A stretch of 64,000 bases of DNA from NCBI GenBank assembly GCA_031308135.1, contig JAHLJT010004567.1:128597356-128661355 (forward strand), in the 5' to 3' direction. The stretch's first letter is position 1; each line of letters starts with the position of its first letter. The position numbers and the translations under genes are program-made. The stretch is from Acheta domesticus. Its lineage: Eukaryota; Arthropoda; Insecta; Orthoptera; Gryllidae. This document shows, piece after piece, positions 43,483-54,773 of the stretch. The notes beneath the pieces were generated by a model that had not been told where the DNA came from, did not search any database, and saw only the letters and a program-made list of their open reading frames with translations.

Positions 43483-44860
43483 ATCCATCTCATGGATACT
43501 CAACAGCCCCCCTGCCCTCTTCTGCAAGGAAGAGGAAATGTGACAGAAAAGTTGATCTAAATAGCTTCTTCCTCCGGGAAGAAGATAAACCAAGAAAGCC
43601 TCGGTTTCTCTTGATGTCTTGCTCTGAAACTGAGAAAACTTTTAATAGTGTTAGGGCGGTCCGCCTTGGGCGAGCAATTGAGGAGAATTTTGGAAAGCTT
43701 CAAGCGGTCGTGCGACAGAGAAATGGTACCATTCTCTTTGAAGCGCGCACCGAGGAACAAATAGACAAAATTTTAAAAACTAAGCAGATTGCCGGCCTCC
43801 AAGTGGAAGTGACCACTCACCCTACCCTTAACCTATGTAAGGGAGTGGGCAACCATGAAGACTTTGCGTCTGAAAACTAGGATGAACCTCTTTCCTTTTT
43901 CAAGAGCTACGGTGTAACGGAGGTGTATAGGATCAGGAGGAAGGAGAATGGGAAAGAGATCCCCACTTCCACCCTGATCCTGACGTTTAATCTCCCTTCT
44001 CTCCCAGAGTACGTTAGCTGTGGTTATTATTACCTTCGCGTGCGGCAGTATGTGCCGAACCCCCTGCGCTGCTTTAAGCGTCAGAGGTTCGGTCATACTC
44101 AACAAAGGTGCATGGCCGTAAGCCGTGCATGCGCAAAGTGCGGTAATTCTGCGCATGATCCCAACCCTTGTTCATCACCAGCCCGATGTGTAAATTATGA
44201 AGGAGACCATGTGGCCAACTCTAACAAGTGCCCCACATATCTGAGAGAGAGGGAGATTCAAAGGATTAGGGTGACGGAGAAGGTTTCTTTTCCGGAAGCG
44301 AAACGCCCATACCTGGTGAAGAACCCTGTGGATCTCAGGCGTTCTTTCTCTAGCACTCTGGCGAACACGGTCAAAACGACGAGTATTAAGTGTTCCCTTG
44401 CTACTCCCCCAGTAGCGAACTTCTGTTGCCAGGTATCCCCAGTGGACTTCCCTGAGGATACATCGCCTCTGCAAGGTGGGAAAATAATAATTCCCACAAA
44501 ATACAAAACACCACACAAGAAGGAAAAACAAAGACAGAGCAAGAATCCACTTCTCAGGTGCGCAAGGAGGCTGATGTCACACGGCTTTCTGGCCTGGGCA
44601 AAAAAAAAATGTTGATAGATCCTCCAAACTTCGACCACCTACCCCGAGTCTTGAGACTCGCTCTGAGCGATCTATGAGCCTGTCAAGCAGTGGTCAGGAT
44701 GAGTCTGCCTCGGAAGAAAAATCAGCTGGGGTGGACACTCGCTCCTTCGGACGGCAGAGGCGGAAAAAAGAAAAGAAGAAAACTTCCTAACTTCTTAAAC
44801 AACGGCTCTCCTATCCTGGAATCTGAACGGATTTTCCCTCCGACGGGACGAACTAACACA
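43483..44860 (+). pseudogene. ORF1 of copy 4
   Basis: The frame after an early C-run indel reads PLPSSARKRKCDRKVDL. An RRM-like region follows, with a TAG at about 43878 after FASEN. The knuckle region is complete here (about 44075-44235): CFKRQRFGHTQQRC with one Cys replaced by Arg, then CAKCGNSAHDPNPC and CVNYEGDHVANSNKC. The C-terminal half is Lys/Ser rich, with frameshifts near 44600 and 44760. Confidence 0.8.
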
Positions 44861-44867
44861 ACTACCA

Positions 44868-45506
44868 TGGCTCTAATGTCATGGAACGCAAATGGTTTCT
44901 CCTCGACGACCTTAAACTCTTGTTGTCCCGTCACAATCCTCTGGTGATTTGTCTTCAAGAGACTCACCTTACCCCACTTCGTCCTCTATCTTTTCGGGGA
45001 TTTTCTTCGTACAGGTTTGATGTGGATGATGGTCTCCGCGCTCATGGCGGAGTTGCTTCACTGGTGCATGATTCGCTGCTATCTACAGAGGTACCTCTTC
45101 AGACTGAGTTTCAAACTATGTGTGCAGGTGCACCTCTCATCCCTCACACTTACTGTGTGCAACATCTATATCGCTCCAGGTCTGACTATATCAGCAGACG
45201 AACTCTTAGGGTTGCTAAATCAACTGCCTTCTCCATTTATGATAGTCGGCGATGTGAATGCCCACAGTCCTCTCTGGGGCTCTTCCCGCACGTGCCCGAG
45301 AGGCAGTATCTTTGAATCAGTAATAAACAGCGGATTTGGTTATTCTGAACTCTGGTGAAGCAACTCATTTTGCCGTCGCCACAAACTCGAGCACGTGTAT
45401 CGATTTAGTTCTTTGCAGCCCTTCCCTTTCAACCGACCTGCAATGGTCCATCCGCGACGACCTATACGGTAGCGACCACTATCCCATTATTGTCCACATT
45501 GATAGA
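44868..45506 (+). pseudogene. ORF2 of copy 4, endonuclease part before the BEL insertion
   Basis: It begins MALMSWNANGFS. In shifted frames I find VICLQETHLTPLRPL, HGGVASLVHDSLL, IVGDVNAHSPLWG and GSDHYPIIVHIDR, the main APE motifs including the catalytic Asn and His. Frameshifts lie near 44910, 45120 and 45330. The BEL element begins after ATAGA at 45502-45506. Confidence 0.85.
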
Positions 45507-47134
45507 TGTTGGAAGGAGCTTGAGCAGTGGACTGTGGTGATATTACCTCTCTTCCAACAAAAACTACCATAGCTCATGAAGGACCACCCTCCAATTTTGA
45601 TTGCTCAAGGCAGGAAAGGTTGCCTGGTTTGTGAGTTGTCACCGAGTGCAATAATGAAACACAACATATAAACACAAGAAAATATATAATTAATTTGGGC
45701 AGATCAACACTGAGTTACATATTGGATTATAGCGAAGCACATTAGCACTGAGCTGTGCGGAGCATGGAGACATATGCACTAAATGAAATACAATACATAT
45801 AAGATTGCATCATCTTGAAGTGAACACAGGGTGCTGTAGTATCGGTTGCCATCGAGTGATGAGTGATGTTCTGCGATGGCCACAGCATTGTTTGAACAGA
45901 TCGATCTCTGAAAACCTTGATACAAGCAGGGAGTTAAGCGTTCACACGCATCAAACCACGTGTGGAAGCTCTTGTCACATGAAGTGTGTTACGTGTAGAT
46001 TGTCACGTGAATTGTGCCACATATTGACAGTGCTAGTTACAAGATGAACTGCTTAAGCTTCACTGAGAAGCAAGTAACACATGATGGTTCACAGAATAAC
46101 ACATTTGGTTGATGTGCAGATTATCACGTGAATTGTGTCGCACATTAAGAGTACAAAGTTATTGAGTAAACTGCTTGGGTTTCACGGAGAAACGAGTAAC
46201 ACATGATAACAGGCATCAGTGCGGATTCCGAGTCCTGGAATGGTTTGCGTACCGACTGAATGCAGAGTGACTGAATACTAACACAATAAAGTGCATAATA
46301 AGCAAGTTGAGTTTCACTGAGAAACACGCACTGGCACGAAGTTCCGAGTCGCGAGGCACATCACTTGAGACTGACTGCAGACTGGAATGTTAACATTATA
46401 AGTTGCAAGATAGTAACTTGTTCACTGAGTAACGAATAAAATGGACGTGATGTCCCACAGTAATAACACGCGTGGCGTGGAGCCTCCGACTCGTGAAGTG
46501 CTTCACATAACATTTTAACGAAGACTACTGGACGATTGTGTTCGCTGGGAGAGGAAGACGTGATTTCCCGCCAATTCAAAGCAGGAACCAATGGGAATTA
46601 AGATAGCAAATAATTTGGTTGCAATTATTATAAAATAAAGGAGATTTAAGATGAAATATATAAACGGGTATAAATTTTGATCGTAATAATTGTATCATGA
46701 AATGTGAGTGACAGTGATGTCTTAAAATGCTTTATATTGTATAATTGACAATTAGGCGCGCAGACATGGCGGTGTCCAATGAGAATTGAGATAAGCAAAA
46801 TAATATATCTGTGATTACTGTAACGTAAGGTAATTCAAGATAAGATATGCAAAATGGACATAAATTTAATTACAATAATTATGTCATTGGTATGTTTGAT
46901 AATAAAGTTTTGGAATGCTTTGTGTTACGTAACGGAAAGATGCCTGGCAGTTAACAGGCGCGGTTCGTAGAATATCAGTGTTGCCTAATGGTGCTGAGAG
47001 AAGCAATGTTGTGACATACACTTCCGTTAATTGCAACACGAGTATTGGAACAGAGGTTGCGAGATGCAGGGTGCTTCAATGAATATAATAAAAATAAAAT
47101 AGAAATATAATATGTATAGTAACTTGTTCGAACA
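45507..47134 (-). repeat. BEL 3' LTR
   Basis: 1,628 bp, same sequence as 54774-56401. On the minus strand it starts TGTTCGAACAAG after a short purine-containing tract (GGCCCGGGAGTGA, about 47135-47147). It has only short frames. Confidence 0.92.
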
Positions 47135-48390
47135 TCACTCCCGGGCCAAAAAAACTATGTTTTTTGAAAAAAGAAAAGGTGTGAGAATAAGTTATGGTAG
47201 TTAGTGGTAAGATAGGTAATAGTTTAGGTATAAGAAGATGTACACATTGGCAATTAACAAATGGCACAAATTGGCAATTAGCAAATGGTATTAACTTAAG
47301 ATTAGTAAAGGGAAACTCAAGTTGAGTCCAAATGAACAAATTTGGAATCTCTTTAGTTGTGAGTTGTTTGTTAAGATACCTTGTTTGCTAAAAATAAACA
47401 AAACATGGGGTAAATTGGAAATAAACAAAACATAGGGTAATGCGTGGATACCCAGTAGGGCGTGGCTCTGGAAAGTATCCCAAGAGCTTGTCATATAAAC
47501 AAATGAGTGCTAAAATTCAAAGGCATTCTTAGTAGTATGGCAAGCGCGGGGCGAAGCAATATGATTTGAGGCCATGCTTACCCAGTAGGGTGCGTGGCTC
47601 TAAGAATAATGCCAAAGGTATGTTCGGTTCAAGATAAATCAAGCACTGAAATTGGTTAAAATGGCTAAAATCGTAAGTGGAATTTGTAAGTCAAGTGCTA
47701 AAAATGAGGGACATTCTGAACAGAATGGCAAGCGCGGAGCGCAGATAGTATGAGTAAAATGTGATTCTGATAGCCCTTGCGTAAGGGAAAAAATATAGTA
47801 ATATTAATACTAAAGTAATACTAAATTAATCTATGCTAATACTAAAGTAACCTAAGAGCTTGAATGAATGAATATGTACAACTTGGTCCTTATAAACTAT
47901 TTAATTCTAATAAACATGAAATAGAAATGATAATGAAAAAATCACTAATACTAACATAACTGTACAACCCTTAAAATACTTAGTCTAACATAAAATGAAA
48001 AGAAATTGAACAAGGAATCGCAATGATCCATAGCAGTAGTGTGATGAACTGAGCAACACACAAAATGAGAAAACTGAGTTTCTCGAAATTGAGAATAGGT
48101 CGCAATGACCTGATTGTGATGAGCTAAGCAACACGCTGAATGAGAAAGCTGAGTTTCTCGAAATTGAAGGTAGGTCGCAATGACCTGGTTGGCATGAGTG
48201 TGATGAACTAAGCAACACAATGATTGAGAAAACTGAGTTTCTCGAAATTGATGTCTCTTTCAAATGATTTGGAGAGACATGACTTGAATAGACTAAAATA
48301 TTATACAATATCCTTAAAAATAATAACAAAGTATGACAAATTAAGACAAAACTTAGAGCTAGGGTGCAAATATTGCATGTTGAGGCTGGT
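47135..48390. other. BEL 3' non-coding region with internal repeats
   Basis: Between pol and the 3' LTR. It has no env-like frame. About 48035-48255 holds three copies of an 80-85 bp unit built on CTGAGTTTCTCGAAATTGA and TCGCAATGACCTG. About 47440-47620 holds two copies of CCCAGTAGGG, then CGTGGCTC. ATGGCAAGCGCGG appears twice. Confidence 0.75.
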
Positions 48391-51300
48391 TTAATTCTGA
48401 ATTGGAAGCGGGCATAAACGATAAATATGCCGCATGAAGGTGCCTGCCTTAGTATGGATTTGCACCGTTCTTACACGGCCATCCCTCCCAGGATAGAGCT
48501 TATTAATGATACCTAATCTCCACTCTAATGGTGGCAGGTTTTCATCAATTAGTAATACGGGAGTACCGATTTTGATATTGGGGGAGGTGGAAGTCCATTT
48601 ACTACGCTGTTGCAGCGATTGTAAATACTCCTTGGACCATCTTCTCCAAATAGAGGTTAGAGATGTTTGAATTTGGTCCCAATGGGAGCGTAGTGAAGTG
48701 GTCTGAAATACATTAGGATCTGGCAATGCAGTCAAAGGTCTGCCAATCAAAAAATGACCTGGAGTGAGGTAATTAAATTCAGAAGGATCATCCGTAGGAC
48801 GAACTAAAGGCCGTGAATTTAATATAGATTCAACGTGAACCGTGACAGTTAAAAATTCCTCGAAGGTGAATGTTGTATTGCCAAGTTCCTTTAGTAAATG
48901 ACTCTTGAGTATCTTAATGCTGGACTCCCACAGACCTCCCACGTGTGGAGATTTTGGGGGGATGAAATGCCAGTTGATATGCGCATTGGAACAGAAATCT
49001 ATAATTTGTTTTTGAAAAGCTGCAGATCTAAATAACTCGTGCAGCGCATGTAGACGTTTATTTGCGCCTACAAAAGTGGTAGCATTGTCAGAGTAAATGA
49101 CAGTGGGGAGGCCCCGGCGAGACAAAAATCGCCTTAATGCCATGAGAAATGCCTCCGTGGTTAACGAAGAGACTAATTCGAGATGAACAGCCTTCGTAAC
49201 CATGCACACAAACAGTGCAATATATATCTTGACCTTAGTCTTTCCCCGAACACCAAACCTCACCCAGAAGTGACCTGTGTAGTCAACCCCTACTGTGCTG
49301 AAGGCGGTGTTAGGCGTGACTCGAACAGCAGGCAAATTGCCCATAAGCTGTTGAGCAGAAGTGGGAGAGCGTCGAAAACATGTAATACATGTCCGAATAA
49401 CGGATTTGATTGCTCTTCGTATTGAGATAATCCAATAGGTTTGCCGCAAGTAGACTGTTAAAGTTTGAACATTGGCATGAGCCAGCTTCAAATGGGCATC
49501 GAGTATAAGTACGTTAGTGAAGTGGTGAACACAAGGTAGAATTAATGGATGTAGGGTGTCAAAGGGTAAATCAGCCTCTGAAATTCTGCCACCTACGCGA
49601 AGACAACCGTCCTTATCAAGGAACGGATTTAGCGAGTGCAAGCCACTGCTCGTAGGACAGACTGCATCATTAGAAAGCGCCTTAATAGTGGACAGAAAGG
49701 CATGAGATTGGACAACCTTGACACAGGCCATAGTGGCACAATTAATTTCATGAACACTAAGTGGTGAAATGATTTTGTCAGTAGCATTTAAAACTGAGTT
49801 TGACTTGCGGGATTTAAGTGCAGAAATAAATCTAAGCATAAAAGCCATTATTCGCACAGTTTTTTGAAAAGATCCATAATGGCAGCACAGCCTTTCATTA
49901 AGATAAGAGCTGTGTACTGTGCAAATGAGTGAACAAGAAATTTCAATTTTGACAATTGAATCAGTAGGCCATTGATCACTTCCTGCTGATAGGAAGTGTG
50001 GACCAGACCACCAAATTTCAGAATTTTGAAGTTCCCGTGGGTTTACTCCACGTGAGAGCAAATCAGCTGGGTTGAAAGCAGACGGAACGTAACGCCAGGT
50101 AAAACCATTTGTGCCTTCTCTGATGTACTGAGCACGGTTTCGTACAAAAATGTTTCCCTTAAGAGGTGGCGAACGAATCCAGTCTAGCACAATTTGAGAA
50201 TCTGTCCATAATGTGATGGAACTAAGAGTTAATTTTAAAGATAAAATTTTGATAATTTTAGACACTAATTTGGTTAGAAGCACTGCGGCGCAGAGTTCTA
50301 GTCTAGGAATGGTTAAGCTAGAATCACCCTTGGTTTTTATGTTCAAGGGAACTACCTTCGATTTTGCACAAAGCAAAGTTGTAGAATGTGCTCCAAATTC
50401 GTTGATAGAATGAACATAAACAGCTGCTCCGTAAGCCACAAGGCTACTGTCAGAGAAGCCATGTAATTCAATTAAAGAGCAGTTGGTGGACAAAATGCAG
50501 CGTGGAATGTCAATGTTGGGAATGTTTATTAAGGATGCAAAGGTTTCCTGCCATTCCGAGGCAATTTCAATTGGAAGAGGTTGGTCCCAGTGTAGGGAGT
50601 AGTTCCAGACCCTTTGAAACAGTAATTTACATTTAATGATGCATGGAGCTAGAAAACCAAGTGGGTCAAAGAGAGAACAGATGACTGAAAGCATTGTTCT
50701 TTTTGTGAATTTAGTAATGTTGAAATCAATTTTACTGGACAGCATCAAATTGAGCATGTCAGTAACTGTGTCCCAGGAGAGACCTAATGTTGAAATAGCT
50801 TGAGAATCCTTCGAGTGAAAGATTTTCTGCCCAGATTCAGCCAACAAATGTTCTGGGATATTTACTAAAACAGATTTGTGATTGGAGGCCCACTTACGTA
50901 AGAGGAAACAGCCTTTTGCCAGTAGGGCATTAAGTTCACATATTGCATGTTCTGCATCCTCTATGTTAGAAAAGGAGCACAAAAAATCATCAACATAAAA
51001 GTTAGATTTAAGTAGTTGTGAGCCAATGGGAAAATCGGCCTGTTCATCAGTGGCCAGCTGTTGCAAAGTGCGTACAGCTAAGAATGTAGCAGGCTTCAGG
51101 CCATAAGTTACAGTAGTTAATACAAATTCATGTATGGGTCTGGAGGGAGAGTCCCTCCACAAAATCCTTTGCAGGTTGTGATCAGAAGGATCAACTTTAA
51201 TTTGTCGAAACATCATTTTGAGATCTGCTACAATAGCATACTTATGAATTCTGAATTTAAGTAAAAGGTCGAATAAGTCATCTTGAATTTTGCTCCCATT

Positions 51301-51411
51301 CAAGAGAGTATCATTAAGTGAAACACCTGTGGAGGATTTTGCTGAAGCATCAAACACAACTCTCAGTTTTGTAGTGGAACTAGAGGGTTTTAAACACAGG
51401 ATGATGTGGAA
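48391..51411 (-). CDS. BEL/Pao pol: RT, RNase H, integrase
   Basis: RT starts with KLRVVFDASAKSSTG. Catalytic blocks include VADLKMMFRQIKVDP and FYVDDFLCS (about 51010-50990). The RNase H region has HGFSDSSLVAYGAAVY and LWTDSQIVLDWI. The zinc-binding part of integrase (CITCFRRSPTSAQQ) leads to VGVDYTGHF, YSDNATTFVGA and GLWESSIKILK, the D, D and E positions. An extra C-terminal domain (HWDQIQTSLTSIWRRWSKEY, then VLLIDENLPPLEWRLG) is typical of Pao. The frame is uninterrupted over 1,000 residues. The first residues in this frame before about 51390 are out of phase with gag. Confidence 0.93.
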   Translation of the reverse strand, partial: FHIILCLKPSSSTTKLRVVFDASAKSSTGVSLNDTLLNGSKIQDDLFDLLLKFRIHKYAIVADLKMMFRQIKVDPSDHNLQRILWRDSPSRPIHEFVLTTVTYGLKPATFLAVRTLQQLATDEQADFPIGSQLLKSNFYVDDFLCSFSNIEDAEHAICELNALLAKGCFLLRKWASNHKSVLVNIPEHLLAESGQKIFHSKDSQAISTLGLSWDTVTDMLNLMLSSKIDFNITKFTKRTMLSVICSLFDPLGFLAPCIIKCKLLFQRVWNYSLHWDQPLPIEIASEWQETFASLINIPNIDIPRCILSTNCSLIELHGFSDSSLVAYGAAVYVHSINEFGAHSTTLLCAKSKVVPLNIKTKGDSSLTIPRLELCAAVLLTKLVSKIIKILSLKLTLSSITLWTDSQIVLDWIRSPPLKGNIFVRNRAQYIREGTNGFTWRYVPSAFNPADLLSRGVNPRELQNSEIWWSGPHFLSAGSDQWPTDSIVKIEISCSLICTVHSSYLNERLCCHYGSFQKTVRIMAFMLRFISALKSRKSNSVLNATDKIISPLSVHEINCATMACVKVVQSHAFLSTIKALSNDAVCPTSSGLHSLNPFLDKDGCLRVGGRISEADLPFDTLHPLILPCVHHFTNVLILDAHLKLAHANVQTLTVYLRQTYWIISIRRAIKSVIRTCITCFRRSPTSAQQLMGNLPAVRVTPNTAFSTVGVDYTGHFWVRFGVRGKTKVKIYIALFVCMVTKAVHLELVSSLTTEAFLMALRRFLSRRGLPTVIYSDNATTFVGANKRLHALHELFRSAAFQKQIIDFCSNAHINWHFIPPKSPHVGGLWESSIKILKSHLLKELGNTTFTFEEFLTVTVHVESILNSRPLVRPTDDPSEFNYLTPGHFLIGRPLTALPDPNVFQTTSLRSHWDQIQTSLTSIWRRWSKEYLQSLQQRSKWTSTSPNIKIGTPVLLIDENLPPLEWRLGIINKLYPGRDGRVRTVQIHTKAGTFMRHIYRLCPLPIQN

Positions 51412-53542
51412 TATAATAAGTAATGGAGTCATTAGAGGTGGGTGTAGGATGCATATGTCCCAAATTAATGTACTCGTTGATGAAATGATGATATTCTTGT
51501 TTCAACTGAAGATTGCCTTCAAGCCTCTTTTCTAATGATAAGAAGCGTTTAAGAGCTTGAGGTTTCGAGGCACCCAATGAGTGGAGCTCAGAATTAATTG
51601 GGAGTTTCACAACATATCTACCATTGCGGTTACGATAATGTGTGGAAAGAAGGTGCTGTTCAGCTAAGTCCTCATCATGCAGGATGGGATTGCAAGGAGA
51701 GACTTCTTCTATTTCCCAAAATCGTTTTATCTCGTCAGGTAAAGTGAACGAAGATTGAACAAAATTACAATTAGTCTGAGTAAGGGAGGGAAGTGGGGTC
51801 TTGCCCGCAACTATCCAACCAAGTTTTGTTTCCTGTAGTACAGGATAAACACCATCAGAGGGCGTTAGCTTGTTAGATAACAGTATGTCAAAGAAGACAT
51901 CTGCCCCAAGTAACAGATCGATGGGCTTAGAAATTTCAAAATTGGGGTCTGCATAATTTATGTCTGTGGGCAAATTCCAATTGTCACAGTCAAAACTATG
52001 AGAGAGAGCCTTAGGAATAGTAGGTACTACTGAACACTTAATCGTGCATGACCATCCTAGAGAAGCATTGCATGGCTTCAAGGTAAGTGACACAATGTGG
52101 GTGCTTGTCAAGGCATCAGAACTAATTCCAGATATGACAATGGGAGCCTTGACTGTAGGCAATTTGAGAGATTTAACTGCATCCCAAGTAATAAGATTTA
52201 CACCGCTTCCGGTGTCAAGCAGTGAAACAAATGGCTTGTCTCTGCCACTGCTAGAAGTGCAAGAGACTACTGCAGTGGGTACTAGAACCGAAGAGGTTAC
52301 CTTAGCAATACCACTAACAGCTGAAATTGATTGAGTTTGTGGGGCCCTTTCACCAAAATGTAATAATTTATGGTGATTTTTATCACAAATGGCACATTTT
52401 TTAGTGCAAGAATGATTGTTAGTTTTGGGATGAAAACATTTAATGCACCTGCCACATTTTAAAATAAAATCATGACGTTGTTTGGGTGTAAGCTCTAAAA
52501 ATGAAGGACAATTTATAAGTAAATGTTCCGAATTGCACTTGGGGCAATTATGGGATTTAGATTTTGGGTTGTTGACATTCCCTGACTTAGCAGTATTAGG
52601 CTTGTCCTTTGCATTAAATTTATTTAGGGAAGATGTTGGATCTTCCAAAGCTCTTAAACTTCGCTGATGAAGTTCCAGGTATTGAAGCAAAGAATCAAAT
52701 GTAGGGAGTTCCTTGTCATCTAATGACAATTCCCATTGTTTAATGATGTCAGAAGGTAAATTTTTCTGCATTAGAGCAACCAATAATAAATCTGACAAGT
52801 CAGTGTCAGCATTAATACTCTTAATGGCATTAACATGTAACCTATAAAAGTCTATCAAACCTTGTAAGGAATCAGCTGATCCGATAGTAAGCTCTGGTGG
52901 CTTCAAAATTAAATTTAAATGTCGAGTGACAATGGATCGAGGTGAATCGTACCTCTGTTTTAAGAGATCCCATGCTACATTGAAGTTATCATGAGTGACA
53001 GGGAGATTTTGTAAAAGATCTTTGGCTACTCCTTTTAATGAGCCAGCCAAATAATAAAACTTAGTAGAATTTGGTAAATCAGTTTGAACTATTAGGCCTT
53101 CAAACAAATTTTTGAAGGTTAACCAGCTGGTTAAATTTCCATCAAAAGTAGGTAATTTGATGTCAGGTAATTTGAAATTACATTTAGAACTTGTAATGGA
53201 TGCATTATTGCAAGAGCTCGAAGGACTCAAAGGGCTGTTACTCACAGCAGAGGCTGATTGGTAACTGGATGTAGCTACCTTCACCAATGAATGAAGGTGA
53301 CAATATTTGGAAAAAATGTTCTGTAACTGTTCATTGAACTCATCTGATGCATCAATAGTATCAGTAAGATCATTGAGCTTTGTAAAAGTTTTATCTAGAA
53401 TGTCCTTCCTAGCAAGTAATTCCTCATACTTAAGAGAAGTAAGTTGTTCGTTTTCTGTAAGAAATTTTTCAATGGTAGTACAACAGCTGACTACCTTATT
53501 CATTAATATAAGAACCTTCTTTGGGGGTGTATAAGTTGCCAT
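51380..53542 (-). CDS. BEL/Pao gag, knuckles, protease and RT start
   Basis: The likely start is MATYTPPKKVLILMNK at 53542. The gag capsid-like region includes LPTFDGNLTSWLTFKNLF. Knuckles are in CPKCNSEHLLINCPSFL, then CGRCIKCFHPKTNNHSC and CAICDKNHHKLLH, a BEL-type arrangement. The protease has LLDTGSGVNLI. A linker (KLGWIVAGKTPL) and the RT start (YYIPHHPVFK) follow. It meets a TAG just after an A run at 51391-51388, while RT continues in the +1 frame. Apart from this the frame is open for about 720 residues. Confidence 0.92.
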   Translation of the reverse strand: MATYTPPKKVLILMNKVVSCCTTIEKFLTENEQLTSLKYEELLARKDILDKTFTKLNDLTDTIDASDEFNEQLQNIFSKYCHLHSLVKVATSSYQSASAVSNSPLSPSSSCNNASITSSKCNFKLPDIKLPTFDGNLTSWLTFKNLFEGLIVQTDLPNSTKFYYLAGSLKGVAKDLLQNLPVTHDNFNVAWDLLKQRYDSPRSIVTRHLNLILKPPELTIGSADSLQGLIDFYRLHVNAIKSINADTDLSDLLLVALMQKNLPSDIIKQWELSLDDKELPTFDSLLQYLELHQRSLRALEDPTSSLNKFNAKDKPNTAKSGNVNNPKSKSHNCPKCNSEHLLINCPSFLELTPKQRHDFILKCGRCIKCFHPKTNNHSCTKKCAICDKNHHKLLHFGERAPQTQSISAVSGIAKVTSSVLVPTAVVSCTSSSGRDKPFVSLLDTGSGVNLITWDAVKSLKLPTVKAPIVISGISSDALTSTHIVSLTLKPCNASLGWSCTIKCSVVPTIPKALSHSFDCDNWNLPTDINYADPNFEISKPIDLLLGADVFFDILLSNKLTPSDGVYPVLQETKLGWIVAGKTPLPSLTQTNCNFVQSSFTLPDEIKRFWEIEEVSPCNPILHDEDLAEQHLLSTHYRNRNGRYVVKLPINSELHSLGASKPQALKRFLSLEKRLEGNLQLKQEYHHFINEYINLGHMHPTPTSNDSITYYIPHHPVFKTL

Positions 53543-54221
53543 TTTAAGCAAAGTTAGTTGATGTGGTATTAGAAAATTTTGTCCACACAACTGTGAATTG
53601 CCAACTAATTAAATGCACACACAAAGGAATTGGAGTGACAGTGGGATGTAGGAATCCTAACACTTAAAGATTAATAGTTTCCCCAAGAACACAAAACAAA
53701 TAATTGTAGCACAAGGCATTATGCACTGACACATATTCAAAGCACTGATTTCAAGATAATAACCTACACTGAAGCACATTGAAGCACAGCATAATCGCAA
53801 GCTCTTCCAATACTTACAGTTTGGTGTGCAATTACAGCTGATAATGTGAGGTTATGGTCAGCTGATGAAGTGCTGGCAAATTGATGAATCTCAGCATAGC
53901 AGTTGCATGAAACATTGAACCAAAAATATGAGAACCTTGCATTTAAAGCATGAATGAGCATTACAAAATGTTGAACAGTTAATTGTAATGACAAAAACAT
54001 TTAAGAAAATGAATTGCTTTAACAAAATGTTGAAAAACAATTGTTGTGCTGACACACTTGAGAAAATAATAAATTGCAATTAATCACTTGCTTTGAATGA
54101 ATAAATTGCCTTTTAAAAACAGTTGTGTTGCATTGGTGACATTCACAAAAAAGGGGTACAAATAATTAATAATTAAAATGCTGAAAGCACAATTAAAGAA
54201 TATACATAGAACAAATTTGGC
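53543..54221 (-). other. BEL leader between tandem repeat and gag
   Basis: AT-rich, with only short frames. It precedes the gag start and probably acts as 5' UTR and packaging region. No specific signal can be read. Confidence 0.5.
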
Positions 54222-54773
54222 TCGAAAAGAGACCAGTTTTGTAATTACTGGTTCTGACTGCCTATATGAATAGATATGAAATAAGAAAATATACATAAGG
54301 CAGAATCAACGGCTCGAAGGTCCAATTTTGTTGGTACTGGTTCTGCCTGCCTATATGAATAGATATGAAATAAGAATATACATAAGACAGACATCCGAAT
54401 GCTCGAAGGACCAATTTTGTTGGTACTGTCTCTGCCTGCCTATATGAATAGATATGAAATAAGAATATACATAAGACAGACATCCGAATGCTCGAAGGAC
54501 CAATTTTGTTGGTACTGGTTCTGCCTGCCTATATGAATAGATATGAAATAAGAATATACATAAGACAGACATCCGAATGCTCGAAGGACCAATTTTGTTG
54601 GTACTGGTTCTGCCTGCCTATATGAATAGATATGAAATAAGAATATACATAAGACAGACATCCGAATGCTCGAAGGACCAATTTTGTTGGTACTGGTTCT
54701 GCCTGCCTATATGAATAGATATGAAATAAGAATATACATAAGACAGACATCCGAATGCTCGAAGGACCAATTT
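54222..54773 (-). repeat. 89 bp tandem repeat containing the BEL primer site
   Basis: About six units of 89 bp adjoin the 5' LTR. Five are nearly identical and the outermost left one is diverged. CTCGAAGGACCAATTTTGTTGG recurs at 54402, 54491, 54580, 54669 and 54758, split here as CTCGAAGGACC and AATTTTGTTGG. Each unit contains the last bases of the LTR and the primer-site sequence. Confidence 0.9.
54751..54770 (-). other. BEL primer binding site (LTR-adjacent copy)
   Basis: The minus strand reads TTGGTCCTTCGAGC, then ATTCGG, three bases after the 5' LTR. TGGTCCTTCGAGC is the sequence usually found at this place in BEL/Pao elements. The same 14 bases occur in the upstream repeat units. Confidence 0.65.

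Noticed and set aside
45805..46591. Short open frames duplicated at 55072-55858 as genes
   Set aside because: They lie in the two BEL LTRs and are identical only because the LTRs are. No domain is present.
54222..54773. Regular 89 bp repeats as a CRISPR array
   Set aside because: Units are identical throughout without unique spacers, they contain LTR and primer-site sequence, and the genome is eukaryotic.
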